DNA from: Melastoma dodecandrum
Taxonomy: Eukaryota > Streptophyta > Magnoliopsida > Myrtales > Melastomataceae
Reading direction: 5' to 3'
Length of the DNA stretch: 64,000 nucleotides
Assembly (NCBI GenBank): GCA_029817715.1
Contig: JARUPY010000164.1
Location: 2,670,001 to 2,734,000, forward strand
Part shown: positions 47,161 through 59,877 of the stretch, piece after piece
Numbering within the stretch: position 1 is the first letter of the stretch
Layout: each line of letters opens with the position of its first letter
Program-made: the position numbers and the translations under genes
Notes under the pieces: model-generated
What the model was told of the DNA's origin: nothing
Seen by the model: the letters and a program-made list of their open reading frames with translations, nothing else
Databases searched by the model: none

Positions 47161-48089
47161 GGTCTGACATGACCAGACGGGTGCGGCAGGAGACTCTGGA
47201 GCTTCCTCTGACGCCGCGACCCTGCAGCTACCTCTGACGGATCAGGTGGAAGCAGACGACCCTTGGGCTGCCTAGAGTGGGAGACCCTTGATGTCTTCTA
47301 GTTGGTTGCATGATGTACACGTATAGAATACATGCATGCCCCATCGCCCCTATAAATAAGATATGTAAGGGGACATGGGCGAGACACATTGAAAAGATTG
47401 AGTGAGAAATACAATTCGTGCCTTGGCCATATGAGCGAGTCCTTGTCCTTGCGAGCGTCCTTGAGTGCAAGCGTGAGCGATACATGAGAGTACGTGAACA
47501 AACACTTGAGTGAGTGTGGGCGGGACTAAGGGGAATCCGAACGAGATGGCTGGTCGTACTTCTGGGGGAGTTACGACGCCGCCAGGGTCGAAAAATTTCT
47601 GGGTGTGTTTCGTCCCTGTGACAGTTGATTTCAACCACCTCGAATACAAATGTACCACTGTAATAGAAGACTCGAATAGACTCATTTGAATTTAGATACA
47701 TATGAACCACCGTCACGAATGAGAGGTTGAGATAAACTGAAACGAATACAGAGAAATCAAGAGGAAAAATCATCTCACCATACTTAACTCCGGATGATAC
47801 ATACAAAAAAAAGAGATAATCAAAAGAATTTGTAGACTTTGATGTCCCAGTTTCATGATTTCACTCTTATAAGAATGTTCTAAAGGGGTCAATGAGACAT
47901 AATAACATAAATGCGATACACGAATGAAACAGAAATGACATGCGTGCATGAACTACCCATAAATGCGATAAATGAACGAAACATAAATGAAATGCCTGAA
48001 CTAGCCATAAATGATTAGTTTGGGAATGTGTGCCTTTGAACGAATTTATGTAAAATCCGAACGAATAGTCCCTTTTCACTCTCTGGACG
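47161..48089. other. Intergenic / degraded repeat
   Basis: Nothing recognised. Frames at 47228-47806 (minus) and their overlaps lack motifs. A short duplication of CATAAATG(C/A)GATA(C/A)A(C/T)GAA words is visible near 47900-48000. Confidence 0.4.
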
Positions 48090-48420
48090 ACCAGATAGCT
48101 TTATTTCATGGATCATCATCCCATGGTTAAAAAGAATTTGCCCTCCAATATCCATACTCATTGTCTTCGATGTACGGAGAGAGATCTTGGATATTGAATA
48201 TGGTTGACACTCCATAATCTTCTGACAATTCAATCTTGTATACGTTAGGGTTGATGCATTAGGATTGATGAATTCAACGACCTTGAAGGGCTCTTCTGCT
48301 CACAGCATTAGCTTGTTTTCCCTCTTTCATGGTAATCTTTCTTTCTGAAGATGGATTCACATTAAGTCTCCTGGTTGGAAGTTGTTCTCTCGGCCGTCTG
48401 CTATTAACCTTTTGTTAGTA
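48090..48420 (-). pseudogene. Ty3/gypsy integrase C-terminal scrap
   Basis: Minus strand reads VYKIELSEDYGVSTIFNIQD then LSPYIEDNEYGYW (48243-48140), the conserved C-terminal end of gypsy-type integrase. Upstream residues in the 48300-48420 part contain stops. No adjacent RT or LTR was identified. Confidence 0.7.
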
Positions 48421-48646
48421 GATGTGGTCTTCTTCTTGATCTATGCTCGAGGTACGCACCCCCTCTGGCCTAGCATGCACGTTGTAGTTCGGATGACATG
48501 AGGATCCCGACTCACTTTTCCTAATGTCCTCAAGTCGACATCTCGACTCGAACATCGGGGTGCTGCCAAAGAAACTAGGGTCGATCATCCATTGATTCCT
48601 AATCGTGCCTACCCGAGCCTTCGCCAATCATCTCCATGCTCCTTAG

Positions 48647-48840
48647 GAGGCGACGGGCAAAAGGTGAAGTATGATCCATAAAGAGGAATTTTGGGAAGAT
48701 CGGGAGTGGCTCGTGTCGCCTTCCCTCCATGATGGCTTAGTAAAAGTGGTAAGTTATTATGGAGTCGTCACCGACTTATTTTTTTATAAAAATATTTAAG
48801 TCAAAAAAAAGTTAAGTCGTCACCGACTTATATTTTTGCT
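48647..48840. repeat. Second copy of the GAGTCG(C/T)CACCGACTTA repeat
   Basis: GGCGACGGGCAAAA (48650-48663), GGCTCGTGTCGCC (48709-48721) and GAGTCGTCACCGACTTA (48763-48779) correspond in order and spacing to words in the segment nested in Athila gag (37399-37553). GTCGTCACCGACTTA occurs again at about 48815. Probably a non-autonomous LTR-element derivative. Confidence 0.65.
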
Positions 48841-49517
48841 CCATCCCATTAATTTCCCTAATATGGCTTCTTGAAGAAGCTTGGTTGCCCTAAATCTTAT
48901 TCACTCCTCTTAATTCTTCTTTGTAATCCATTTGAATAGTCAACTCTCCTATTGACCCTTTGAATTGGTCAACTCTTCATGGGATTTGACTCGATCTACT
49001 CTCCTCCAAGTCACCCCCATCCTTTGACTGACCAACTTGGCCTCACCACATTTTGACCTCACGTCCCGACATGAACCATGTAACCAAGATGGATATGAGA
49101 TAATTGGACCAAATTGCAACCCCACTAAGCAATGGTCGCTTGGCGGTAGTGAAGCGAATAACAAGCCTAGATGATAGAACCGAAGAGTGGAAGCATGCGT
49201 CAGTGTCAAAGGCGACGTTCATCCTAAGTGTATGTCTTCGATGTAGGAACCAAACCTGAAACAACGGCAGAAACATAACAGAAGCAGGACGAGATATAAA
49301 AGAATCTATCGCAAAACCAGGATACTATTCTATAGATGCGACCTTCTGATGATCTCATGCGAAAACGAAATGCACAAAAATTTGAGCGAAATACTCTCTC
49401 TTGATTATTAGTGCATATTAATCATATGCTCGCAAATTACTCTTCTTAAAGAAAATAGAAAATCTAAATTAAGAATATTAAAACTTTCCCAATTCAACCA
49501 CCTTCCTTATTTCAAGA
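48841..49517. other. Intergenic, no feature recognised
   Basis: Spacer between the repeat copy and the copia remnant. Minus-strand frames at 48949-49276 carry no motif. Confidence 0.4.
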
Positions 49518-50953
49518 GGACACAATTATTTTAGAAATCAATTATTTGTAATCCCCATAATTCCTCCAATCATACCTGATTATCCAATCAGCCTTGATCC
49601 AATGACCAACAAAATCCTCCTTATATCAAGAGTTGATAGATACTCCAATATTCTCTCTAGTCAATCATTCTCAAAAGAATCTCCATCAGTTTCCGTTTCA
49701 GCTTCTGCATGAACTTTTGATCATTTCATGAAACCAAAAGATCAGCACATATAAGGAAATAATAATATACTCAGATCAGCCTTCCTGATATGCATAGTGT
49801 GCTCACTTCGACTTCTTTTGAAGCCTAACTCAATCAAATAATCATCTATACCAAGCTCTAAGAGGTTACTTCAATCCATTCGGAGTCTTCTTCAACCTGT
49901 ACACTTTTTGTTGATGTTCTGCAATATAGAAACCTTCTAGCTGCTTTACATAAATCTCTTCATGCATTGCAACTGGCCATTTTATGTCCTCCTTTGCATT
50001 ATCAAAACTAGCAGGTTCTAATACTACCACATTACATCTTTCATAAGTCTCAGTCAATGATCGTGTACCTCTTCTCGATAGATTATCAATCTACTCTTTA
50101 GAATTGAGTTGCTGCTCAACGTTTTATTCCTTAACATTCAACTTCTATGACACGTGCAAAGTCTGCTCGGCTTCAATATCCCGAGCCGCTAAAGCTTGAA
50201 ATCTTAAGTATTTCCTTTATAGAAGAACTTGATATCAAATAGAAACCTTCTTCAAACGTCACTATGTACCCCTTCTCCATAAGTTCACCTGCACTCAAAA
50301 GATTTTGGTCAATCTTAGGTACCTCTAAGACATCACTTATCAGCCTTGCACATTCTTGACCATCAATAACTACATCTCATTTCTCTTCAACAGCGATGTA
50401 GTCATCATTTTTTATCCTCACTCAAGTTCAGAAGTTTCGATCTAACTTTGTAAATGAATTCACATCATAGGTCATGTGGTTCGTGGATCCGTGTCCACCA
50501 ACCAGCTTCTGCGAGTCAAGCTAGTAACAAAACATGTTGTAAATATATATTCTACCTCATGATTAGTAGGAGCTTCTACAGCACCTTATTGAGAGTCAAT
50601 CTCCTGACAAAACCTTGCAATATGAACCAACTTTTGACAATTATTGCACTTCAAATCTGGTTTCCTCCAACACTTGTAATGTGAATGATTTCTGATACAT
50701 AGTGTTTGCACGGATCCAATCTCTTCTTCTGTTCAGAAAAACCTCCCTCAGGAGGCTTCTATTTAGCAGAACCTCTATTTCTGCCCAAACCTTCTGCATT
50801 CCCCTTCTGTTGGTTTCACGTCTTATTCTCCTTTTCAGAATCTGTCATCTTCGACCTTCCTTGGGATAATGGACACAATTATTTTAAAAATTAATTATTT
50901 GTGATTCACGTAACTCCTCCAATCTGATTATCCAATCGGCCTTGAGCAAATCA
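49518..50953 (-). mobile_element. Copia-type retrotransposon remnant between partial direct repeats
   Basis: Minus-strand scraps in order: a CCHC-like gag knuckle (C-WRKPDLKCNNCQKLVHIARFC near 50690-50610, in segments), a protease site (SWLVDTD near 50510), a GAG-pre-integrase block (VPKIDQNLLSAGELMEKGY near 50330-50270) and an RT start (EPASFDNAKEDIKWPVAMHEE, QLEGFYIAEHQQKVYRLKK, 50020-49870). Integrase is missing and stops abound. Flanks 49518-49605 and 50871-50953 are similar direct repeats (GGACACAATTATTTTA, ATCCAATC), probably partial LTRs. Confidence 0.8.
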
Positions 50954-51486
50954 GCAAAACTGAGTGCGTGTGAGAAGAAGGTTATGACTGCATGGACTAC
51001 CTTCAGGACCACAACCGTCACATTCAGCTACTCATGGAGTCATGATGGACGTCCAACGTTAGTTATTCGATCCGTTGGGTTACTCCGAAACCATTTCATG
51101 TGCTATAACAATGGGGCATGTGTTAATCGAATCATGCAATAATTTTCTTGGCCTGACCACATAAAATGTAAGAATTCGACCAAAGCATTACCGCCACGAA
51201 ATGAACTTCCTCAAATTTACACTAGTCCCAAAACAATGTAAGAAACCGCCATGTCATAACTCACCCTGTCAAGACAAAATTATCTCCCTGACTAAGCAAA
51301 GCATGTAGTAGCCAGGAGATCCATCAAGGGTAGTTGTCAGGTTTTGGACACCGTCAGTCTGAGTTTTCCTAAATGAATCATTCCTAATGCCACTTCTGCT
51401 CATCATTCTTCTCAAGGTTAAATGTGTTTTGATTGTTCCTCTCCTTACAGGCCTATATGGTTAGCATCCGGATGCTGTGATTAGTA
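50954..51486. other. 3' flank of the AIL gene
   Basis: No gene recognised. The part next to 51487 should hold the 3' untranslated region of the minus-strand AP2 gene. Confidence 0.5.
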
Positions 51487-54400
51487 TTAATAAGATTGGT
51501 TGGGCCAAAGGAAAAAGTCGGCTGCATGGGTTAGGCTGGAAGCTGGAGCTGGAGCCGGGATCATTGTGACCATGCCTGAGGGGTAGATGGAATTGCCAGA
51601 TTGTTGTTGCAGGTGGTGGAAGAAGCTCTGGTGGTGGATGGAAGGGCTCGTTTCGAATGGTTTCCTGCTTGGGATCATTGCAGAAAACGGCTGGACAAGG
51701 GACAAACCTATGTTGCTGCTGATACCACTGACAATCCCACTTTGCGGCAGTTGCTCCAATGCGATGGATGGTTTGAGGTTGGGTTCGAGCTTTAGGCGCT
51801 TTGCAGCGCCACCTACGGGAAGAGAACTCCTGGCGATCGCCTCCATGTCGTAGCGGCTGATCTCGAAGTTTGTCACCGCATTGAGTCCTCTGAACTTAAT
51901 GGCTGCAATGTCGTATGCCTCTGCAGCTTCCTCCTCGGTCGCTGCAAGAGATCAAATGCTCAGTTTCAGGCACACCTTTCATTATCAAGCACCAAGTGTA
52001 GATGAAAGGAATGCTCTTTATCACTCACCGAATGTCCCGAGGTACAAATCCTTGTTGCCAGCCACTCGGCCAATTCTAGCCTGCCATCGGCCCTGCTGAT
52101 GGTGCCTGCAAATGAGAAGGGAGGATATTATTAATGAGATGACCTCGTTAGGAGGACTTAAATAGAAGATCAAGGATATCGCAACTACCTGGTTACACCC
52201 CGGTAGATAGAAGCCCCCCGAGAGAAACCACTACTCTTCCTGTAAAACCCGAAAAACAAAAAGTCAACATCCCAATCCTCCCCGCACATAACAGAATGGG
52301 TTCGGAAACCGTAAAATCGATGAGATGGTCGATATTTAACCTTCTGAGAGAGGCTATGAACTCTTGCTTGGTGGTGACGAGCTTCATTTCCTCCAGTTCT
52401 CTGATGTAGGTAGAAACCTGGAGAAAGTGAAGAAAAAAGGAAAAGAAGTGCATCAGCGCGTGACTAATGCGCCTCCTTGGGATACCCAAGTAATCCAAAA
52501 CCAGATGAAAGTGTTCCCTAAAATGTATTAACGAATGAACACATGGTGATAATAGAAGATTGGCATAATAATGTTGATATAATGAATTACGGGGAAGTTG
52601 GTGGTGGCAGTGGGACCCCAGTACTTGAGTGCAGCCAAGTCATAGGCCCTGGCTGCCTTGTCTTCTTTGTCATATCCGCCTGATTCATTCAGATCCAATC
52701 AAGTATTAGTGAATTTTTCCACTCTTGTTAGTTAATCCAAAGGAATAAATTCTGCCACTAAAAAAATTCGGGGGGGGAACATTTGACCCTCTGGAGGAAA
52801 GAAGGCAGGCAATACCTACCTAGATACACTGCAGCACCGTTTTTAGAAAACAAGTGTATACAGACGACGGCAACACATTATAGCCCCCCGGGTTTTCATG
52901 CATAAGAAGACAAGTCTCAGGATTAGCTGGGGTTTAGAGAGTCAAAAGTAACACAGCTAAGACACAACAAAGTCAAATATTTCTGCCTTGGAACCGAATC
53001 ATACATACCCAAGCATTAAAAAACCTGCAGCAGCAACTCCACTCAGCAAAGTTCCACCATTTCAGATTTAACATCTCACTAAAAACACAGCACATGGGGC
53101 CCAAGTTAGGGAATCTCTGTTTCATTATATTTTCTGAACAAACTTCATTGCCTCCTAATACTGATCATCATCAAGGGAGTTTTTTCCTATATTTTTTGAA
53201 ATTTAAATATTCCCCAGAATTCAAGATGAGCAGGAGGAAATGTATTCCTCGGTCATTGCACGGAGGATGAGGGGCCGGGTCATGTCTTATTAAGGTGGAA
53301 ATAAAGTGCAGTGGTCAAAGCTTTTAGACCCACCCTATGACTGATTTGAAAGAAGATTAAGATGAAAAGCAGAAGTGAAAGGAAAAGGAGGGGAGACTCC
53401 TCAGTGAATATATCATATCTCACTGAACAAAACTAAAAAAAAATTCTGCCGAAGTCTCTGCCCTTAAAACCGCGAGGTGGGGTTGTGGTGGTGGGGGCCA
53501 AGCCGCAGATGACACGACACACAGATGAAGGAAAACAAAAAAAATCTTAGTTCAAGTTCAGTGGAGAAAGAATGGCGGCAGCCCTCATTGCTCCGTGCCA
53601 TAGAAGAACAGCGATGACTCAAATCATGCGAAAAGCTTTGTTTTTTTTTTTGGAACAACCAGAAGTCATTGGTAACATCTGGCATCCGAGACATTATATA
53701 CTACTTGAATCAATCAGTCAAAACTTTGGCCCCTCATTTCCCAAGTACCCATTATTCTTTTCCATGCATAAGATCCCCCCCCCCCCTCCAAAACCCCTCA
53801 GCCCATTTCACTTCACTGAAGTACAAACACACAGACACAGACCACTGTACAGCAGAAAATCCGTCGGACCATCCGAGTCAAAAAGGTTGTAGAGTTAACG
53901 ATGGCAACGGGCAGATAGATAGAGAAAGGAGGGGGGAAGAAACCTTGACGCCCCTTTCTGGCCTGACCCTCACGCCTACAGCTGTTATCCCAGAGATGTG
54001 CTTCGTATCTCCCCGTCCATCTGTGCCTGCATTTCCCCACTCCTTCCCCGTTAGGTTCAGAAGAACCCGAAAGAAAATCCCCCAAATGGTCTTAAATCCA
54101 AAAGCAAACAAACGTCTTGGGCGACATTACTGTTTCCTTTTCGGCCCTCTCATCACAATCTTGCGGCAAAAGATCCGACCGGAAATATAGGAAAAAAGAA
54201 ATGAAACATTTCTTTCCCAAATAAACGACGGGACCTGCCTCAAGAATATCCAACAAAGATTTTCCGGAAAAGGTACAATAGCCAACCGGGGGGGGGGAAG
54301 GTAAAACAGCATTTCACCTGGTGACCCCGCGGTAAATAGAAGTCCTCTTCCCAAATGAATCTCCCGCCCTCTTACCGGCGCCGCCCACCCCACCGCCGCC

Positions 54401-54962
54401 CCCGGGAACGACGACCACGGCCTTGCTATTATCTTCTTGGGGGGGATCGCGGACCCCGAGTGTCAAGCTCCCCGTGTTCGTCAAGGAAGACGAAGTGGCA
54501 TTCGGGGAGCAGGATGACTCGTTGGCCTCAGGCTTGGAGTTGAAGGGAAGGGACGAGGAGGGAGTGAACCCCTCCGTGGCCGCGGCTATGTCCCCGAGAT
54601 TGTAGACGGGAGCGAAGGAGGTGGGGTGGTACGTAGGGAAGGAGTTGAGGAAGTCCTCAAGCTTGGGGTACAAAACTGGGGAGGGGTTGGGGAGGAGATG
54701 GGGGTTCGAGTGATGAAGGTGGAGTTCCCCATGTTGGGGTTCTTGGCCTTGGTCGGTAAACGGGAAATGGTGCCTTGGGGGGTTATCCCAGCCTGCTAAG
54801 AATGTGTGAGGGTCAGAATTGAGAGAGTTGCATCGCGGCATCATAAAAGAAAGGAGAATAAGAGTAGGGTTTACCAGGGAAGTAGAAGGTGTCGAGGAGG
54901 GAAGAGGAAGAAGAAGAAAACATCTCAAAGGAGAGCCGGTTTGTAGATGGCGATGGACCCAT
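51487..54962 (-). CDS. AINTEGUMENTA-like (AIL/PLETHORA) double-AP2 transcription factor
   Basis: Nuclear transcription factor of the euANT group, which controls meristem and organ growth. Exons on the minus strand: 54962-54875, 54792-54318, 54026-53944, 52828-52820, 52679-52591, 52417-52341, 52239-52189, 52105-52029, 51941-51487. All phases join, giving 1404 nt and 467 aa. The fourth exon is only 9 bp (TGTATCTAG) and completes VYLGGYDKED. AP2 repeat 1: [20 protein letters not shown] to [12 protein letters not shown]. The linker is [19 protein letters not shown]. Repeat 2: [20 protein letters not shown] to [19 protein letters not shown]. An N-terminal PKLEDFL motif marks the euANT group. The C-terminus [10 protein letters not shown] resembles AIL6/AIL7; that placement is from memory. 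The start [14 protein letters not shown] is the first plausible ATG after a TATA box. Confidence 0.93.
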
Positions 54963-55042
54963 CCTTCTGCTACCGATGCTCTCGATATACCACCATGCAA
55001 ATGCAATTGGAAACAGACACACCCTCCCTCAGCTGGTTTGGC

Positions 55043-55050
55043 TATATATA
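55043..55050 (-). promoter_or_regulatory. TATA box of the AIL gene
   Basis: TATATATA on the minus strand about 80 bp upstream of the start codon at 54962. This would give a short leader. Confidence 0.6.
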
Positions 55051-56639
55051 ATCGTCCCCTCCCTCCCTACAAAAATTCACAACGTTCCAACAAAAACAAC
55101 TATTAATCGAGACACTCACTTAATTACTCTTGGTTTATTTATATGAGAAATCACGTTCGATAATTTTATATAATATGTTGGTATTTTTTCCGTTGTCCCT
55201 GTTGGTGCTACCAAATTAGAAACGATCTGAAAGTCTCCTCGAGTGAACAAGCTCTCCCCTCCCCTACTCCTTAATTTGCTTGTAAGTAATTCCCTTCTCT
55301 TTTACTTATCATGAATCTACAATGAGAAAATGTCCGACGTACATAATTTCCTAAAATGGGATAGGAAGCCATGGAATCCTCCCTGAAAGATTTTCTTTTA
55401 TAAGTCGTGTTTTTTGGATGTCCCATCTTTAAAGCTTTCTCTAATATAAAACCCATTTTGAAAACGGGAAATTTTTCACAAATACATAAAAAAATTTAAA
55501 AAAGGAACAAAGACTTTTTTAATATAATATTTGCATGTATGTTATCGGGATGAATCCCTATCACATCAACAACAGTCTCCGTATAAAAAGCTCCGTTAAG
55601 AATAATATAATCTTACCCTGGTTATAATTTTGGATGCATAAGATACGAGGGGGGTAGGTGGCAGGGGCCTCCTTTCTTTCTTAGTGCATATTTGTTTTTG
55701 TTTAAAGAATTCCCGGCAGAAAATAAGGGGGGAGGGAACTTTAACTGTTCCCCACTTCCCACTCTCAAACTACGGCCCTTCCTTCTGTAATAAAAACGTT
55801 TCCTGTGTCTTTGTTCCCACATTTGACCCCCCTTATTTTACTTGTTTATTGATATTTAGTCGTAAATGTAAGAATTAGCACAGCGTTTGTTGGCATGCTC
55901 GCGATGGGCAAAAAGCAAAAGAAGAAGAAGAAGAAGAAGACGCTTTGTCTTAGAAGGGACAACGTAATTTAGATGGGAACTCCTCTTCCATCCATGCAAA
56001 TGAAGGACCACGTCTGAACCCATTCACTGTTATTACATCCAAATCAATCTAGGAGGAGGGTGGTGATGGTGTGGGGTGGGGGTGCGTTATTAGAGGTTTT
56101 GACCCTTTGACCGGGACGTCACGTGCACGGCTTCTCTAATTCCAAAGTTTTTTTTTTTTTTTTTTTTTGGGGGGGGGGTTCGCACGTGCGGCCTTGTGTC
56201 CAGCCCCCAAGAAAATCCAAAAACGGTGATAATATGTATGAATAAATGAATGACATTAGCATATATGGTTTCAATTTAAAAAAAAATGTAAGGACGCGCG
56301 AGCTTCGATTGGATAAAAGATATCACTATATAAATATTTAATAACTAAAAATCGGACCAATAAAAACTTGTCGTGCACACTTAGGAACCCACATTTTGAA
56401 TTTTACCAAGAATTTTAAGTTCCATGAAAATACTACATTTACCAAAAGCGTAACGACACATCCAATTCACAATATAATGCGATATTAATATCACGTTAAA
56501 AAAAAAATGTGCATATTGGAATATTAATGTGATTTCCATATGTTGGCATCGGATTACTAAATTCATTCGGTAAGTTTTCTCAATGAAAATACTATTGGAG
56601 TAAGTTTTCATACTATCTTACTTTGTATATTCCATTTAC
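55051..56639. other. Upstream region of the AIL gene / intergenic
   Basis: No gene recognised. A (GAA)n run of about eight units lies near 55916-55940. T21 (56148-56168) is directly followed by G10 (56169-56178). The rest is AT-rich. Confidence 0.5.
55916..55940 (+). repeat. (AAG)n microsatellite
   Basis: About eight AAG/GAA units upstream of the AIL gene. Confidence 0.8.
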
Positions 56640-57545
56640 TTTATGATATTTTCGTTTCTTGTCGGTGAAAAATTTTAGGCAATCCCTTTCTTCGATCCCT
56701 TTCTCCGCCTTTCGTCACCCGCGTTTCGTCTCCGCCTTTCGTCACCTGCGTTTCGTCACATGCCTCCGATCCCTTTCTGCGCAACTTCCCCCCTTTTGTC
56801 ACCTGCGTTTTGAACCCTAATCCCCTTTCTTCCCCCCTTTCTTCACCGGCCTCCGATCCCTTCTCCACAACTTCACCCATTTCTTCCCCGCTTTCGTCAC
56901 CTGCCTCCGATCCCTGTCTTCGCAACTTCATCCCTTTCTTCCCCCATTTCGTCATAGTTGCTGACCTGCCTCCGATCCCTGTCTCAAGCCAACCTCAAAC
57001 TCCGCAACTTTACCCGTATGTCCTCCTCCTCTTCTTCTTCTTTTCGTCCGAAATCTGAGCTCGTCGTCCGGAATCTGTGTTCGTGTGTTGTGTCCTCTGC
57101 GTGTTTCGCTTCTGATTTGGTTCTGATTTGATTCGCTTCTGATTTGCTTCTGTCTCACTTCTGATTTGGAGAAGTTGAGTTTGATTGAGTCTCGCTTCTG
57201 ATTTGGTGATCGGAAGCAGAAAGGGGGGAAGAAAGGGGATTAGGGTTCAACTAATTTTTTTTTTTCAAACTCCCTGGAATATTAGGTTGCAGATGTGTCC
57301 ACGTGTCGCCACGTAGGAGTGACGTGGAGAGGCAAAATTTTGCCACATCGGATCTCGTTAAGTCCACGTCGGTAGGCTCAGTAACGTTGTCGACGTCAGG
57401 CCATAAAATAGGTTAAAATGGAAGCTCGGGTCAAAATCATATAACAAACAAAGCTTAGGCCAAAACAGAAAGTTGGTCAATAGTTGAGGCCATAATTTGA
57501 TATTTTGCCAAAATTTTAATTCTTTATATATTTAATCCAATAAAG
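56640..57545. mobile_element. Possible non-autonomous MULE-like element
   Basis: Left part (56660-57010) is built of repeated TTTCGTCACCTGC and CCTCCGATCCCT words. The right part contains CACGTGTCGCCACGTAGG and ends with GGCCATAATTTGATATTTTG, a style common at MULE-like ends. A matching left terminal repeat was not found, so the call is weak. Confidence 0.35.
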
Positions 57546-59269
57546 CCCCAGTGGAATAATACAACTAAAGATGTTGACTCTGCGTGATGGAGGGCTGTTT
57601 GCTTACACCAAAAGACGAGCCATTTGTAATAACTATGAAAACTTCTTTTTATGAATTCCGATATTGTTTATCTTTATCTCTTTTCATAATATCCATTTCT
57701 CTAAACTTCTTCCATTCAAATTTCTCATCCCGACTACTATTAAGGTTTCTTTCGTTTTAGTAAACAGGACATAAAAAGAGATATCATGTGACCCTTTCCT
57801 CATTATTACCAGTATATTAAGCGACAGGACAATAAAAGGGGTCTGTGTCTTTCTATTTAAGTAAATTTCATTGGTGAGAAGATGAAGAATTTAGCCTTTT
57901 TAGTAGATGGTTCAACCGAAAATTTTTTGTCCCTCATACCAAATAATCACTTCGTGGACGTCATGAGAAATTAAGGGTATTAAAAAAAATACTCAATTGT
58001 TTAAATGATCGCGGAATAGGATTTCTATTACATTCATTGAAGAATGTTATTGACGGCCCAAACAGATCAATTACCGTCATCGTTGAATACGGTGGTGCAA
58101 GTGTTCCATTGATTGATTCCCATCTATTATCGGCCGAGATTGGCCCATATGTCGCATGGGCAAATTGGCCTTCAATCAAGAAGCCCACGGTTATCGAGTT
58201 TTTAACCCAGGGGCAAATACTTTCTCTCGACGTTCTAATCCCAATAGAAAATGTCGCCTCACTTGCAAACCAATGACATACAAAACGTCGCTTCGTTTGG
58301 AAACTGAAGACATACCAAAAGTCATAAGTAGGTAAGCGAAGAGATCAAAGAAACGCATTTATTCTTATTCAAATCTATCCATTACATTGGTTTAATTGAT
58401 AATAAATATACGACGAATGAAACGTAAACGACTTAGTAGACGACGTTTCCGCTCATCGAGAAATAATCTATTGAAGATCGTACGAACATTTTTAAATATT
58501 CAAGGGTTTATCCACAGAAACCATGCAGACACCAGGTTCTCCTTGATGGTGGAGAAAACCCTACAACTTTCCAAAGGAAGTCAAGGGTTAATCCGTAGGA
58601 AACGGTCACGCATCGCACCCGGTTCTTCCCTTTGACAGAAAAGACCCTCGGCTGCAGATGGAAACTTCATCACACTGAGGAGGGTTTAATGCAACAGCAT
58701 GAGGAGATCCTTGACTTCAAGGGGTACTAGGCAGCGTCTTCCGGGAACACTCGATGCAGCGGAGTTGGAGACCCAGTGCTGAGTCGGTACTCCCGGAAGA
58801 CTGTGAGGATGGAATCGCACCTTGAGAAACGGCAAAGGCGGGTTCTAATGAACGCCGCCCAGGGTGCCGCGCCGAGGCCTTGTGCAGGCCTTCTCCCCTT
58901 CCAGAAAAAAGGAAAGTGGATATTTTAGACACCATCCTCATAAGGTGATGGACATAGTTCCTGGGTAAGATTTCGAAAGAAAGGAAAAGGTTTCATGGCT
59001 TGGTCACTTTCAGAAGTAATGCTTACGATTTGGAACACAAACCGAGTACCGCCTTTTATAATGAAATCCTGAAGCGCAAAAGGACTCTGACAGAAGATAT
59101 TATAGCAGAGATCTCGGAGATTTCAACAATCCTGGGGAATCTCAACCGATATGCTTCGGGGATATCGATTTCGGTCAAGGATTTATGATCGCTTGCACAC
59201 GCTAATTAATGGCAGGGGAATGATTACTTGGTTTTTTTCAAGGCGCGATAGATAACTCAGTATGCCTTG
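57546..59269. other. Unassigned region with one unrecognised frame
   Basis: A frame at 58037-58276 (MKNVIDGPNRSITVIVEYGG...) is open upstream to about 57970. It is more protein-like than most in this area, but I do not recognise it. It may be a degraded gene or retroelement piece. The remainder shows no clear signal. Confidence 0.35.
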
Positions 59270-59870
59270 AGGGGGCTTCTATGTTTAACAACAAAAATTT
59301 TGGGCCACATATCTCGGTCTCGTCTGTGGATCAACGGTCCAGAATACAGGCCCAAAGGACGAAAATCCGGTAAGGAGGTGACAACGGAAACACACCAGGG
59401 GAATGCTTGTTGGGCGAAGCGGTCACCAAGCGACAGGGTTATCAGGTGACGGGCGACAAGGGACAACGGAAGCTACAAGCGACAGTTAGTTGGGCGAGCG
59501 AGGAGACTCTACGGCGAACGCCAATGGGCAATGCGATCGGTCGACTTACCTATTAAGGAAGGCTCCAGATGATCACAGGATCTGCAAGGAGATTGTTGCC
59601 AAGATTGCTCATGTGAAAAGAAGATATTCTATGAGGACGGACATCAAAGAAAACGTAATATGTGTGCAACTTTACCATATATTCGTAGGTCTAGGTTAGT
59701 ATAAATACTTGTTATTAGGCATTGTACAAAGCACCTCTCTACAGACGGACATATTTGTCAATTTATCTTTTCAATCATTCCAGCGTTCAAGCTCTCTTTG
59801 TGCTCATGCGTTCTTGCTCACTTCCGAAAGCATCGTCGATGGTATCCGTAAGTGAGTCCGCTTGAGGGTG
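59270..59870 (+). mobile_element. Possible LTR fragment next to Tat-type pol
   Basis: Begins after a polypurine-like TTGAGGGGGC. It carries GTATAAATAC (59699-59708), a promoter-like motif, and has no coding frame. It runs directly into the reverse-transcriptase frame at about 59880. No partner LTR was found. Confidence 0.4.
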
Positions 59871-59877
59871 TTCGTCC

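Noticed and set aside
47228..47806. 192-aa minus-strand frame
   Set aside because: Its three overlapping frames are all open for some distance and none has a motif, so it is likely chance.
57540..59000. Organelle DNA insertion
   Set aside because: I considered it for the unrecognised frame, but no chloroplast or mitochondrial gene was recognisable.
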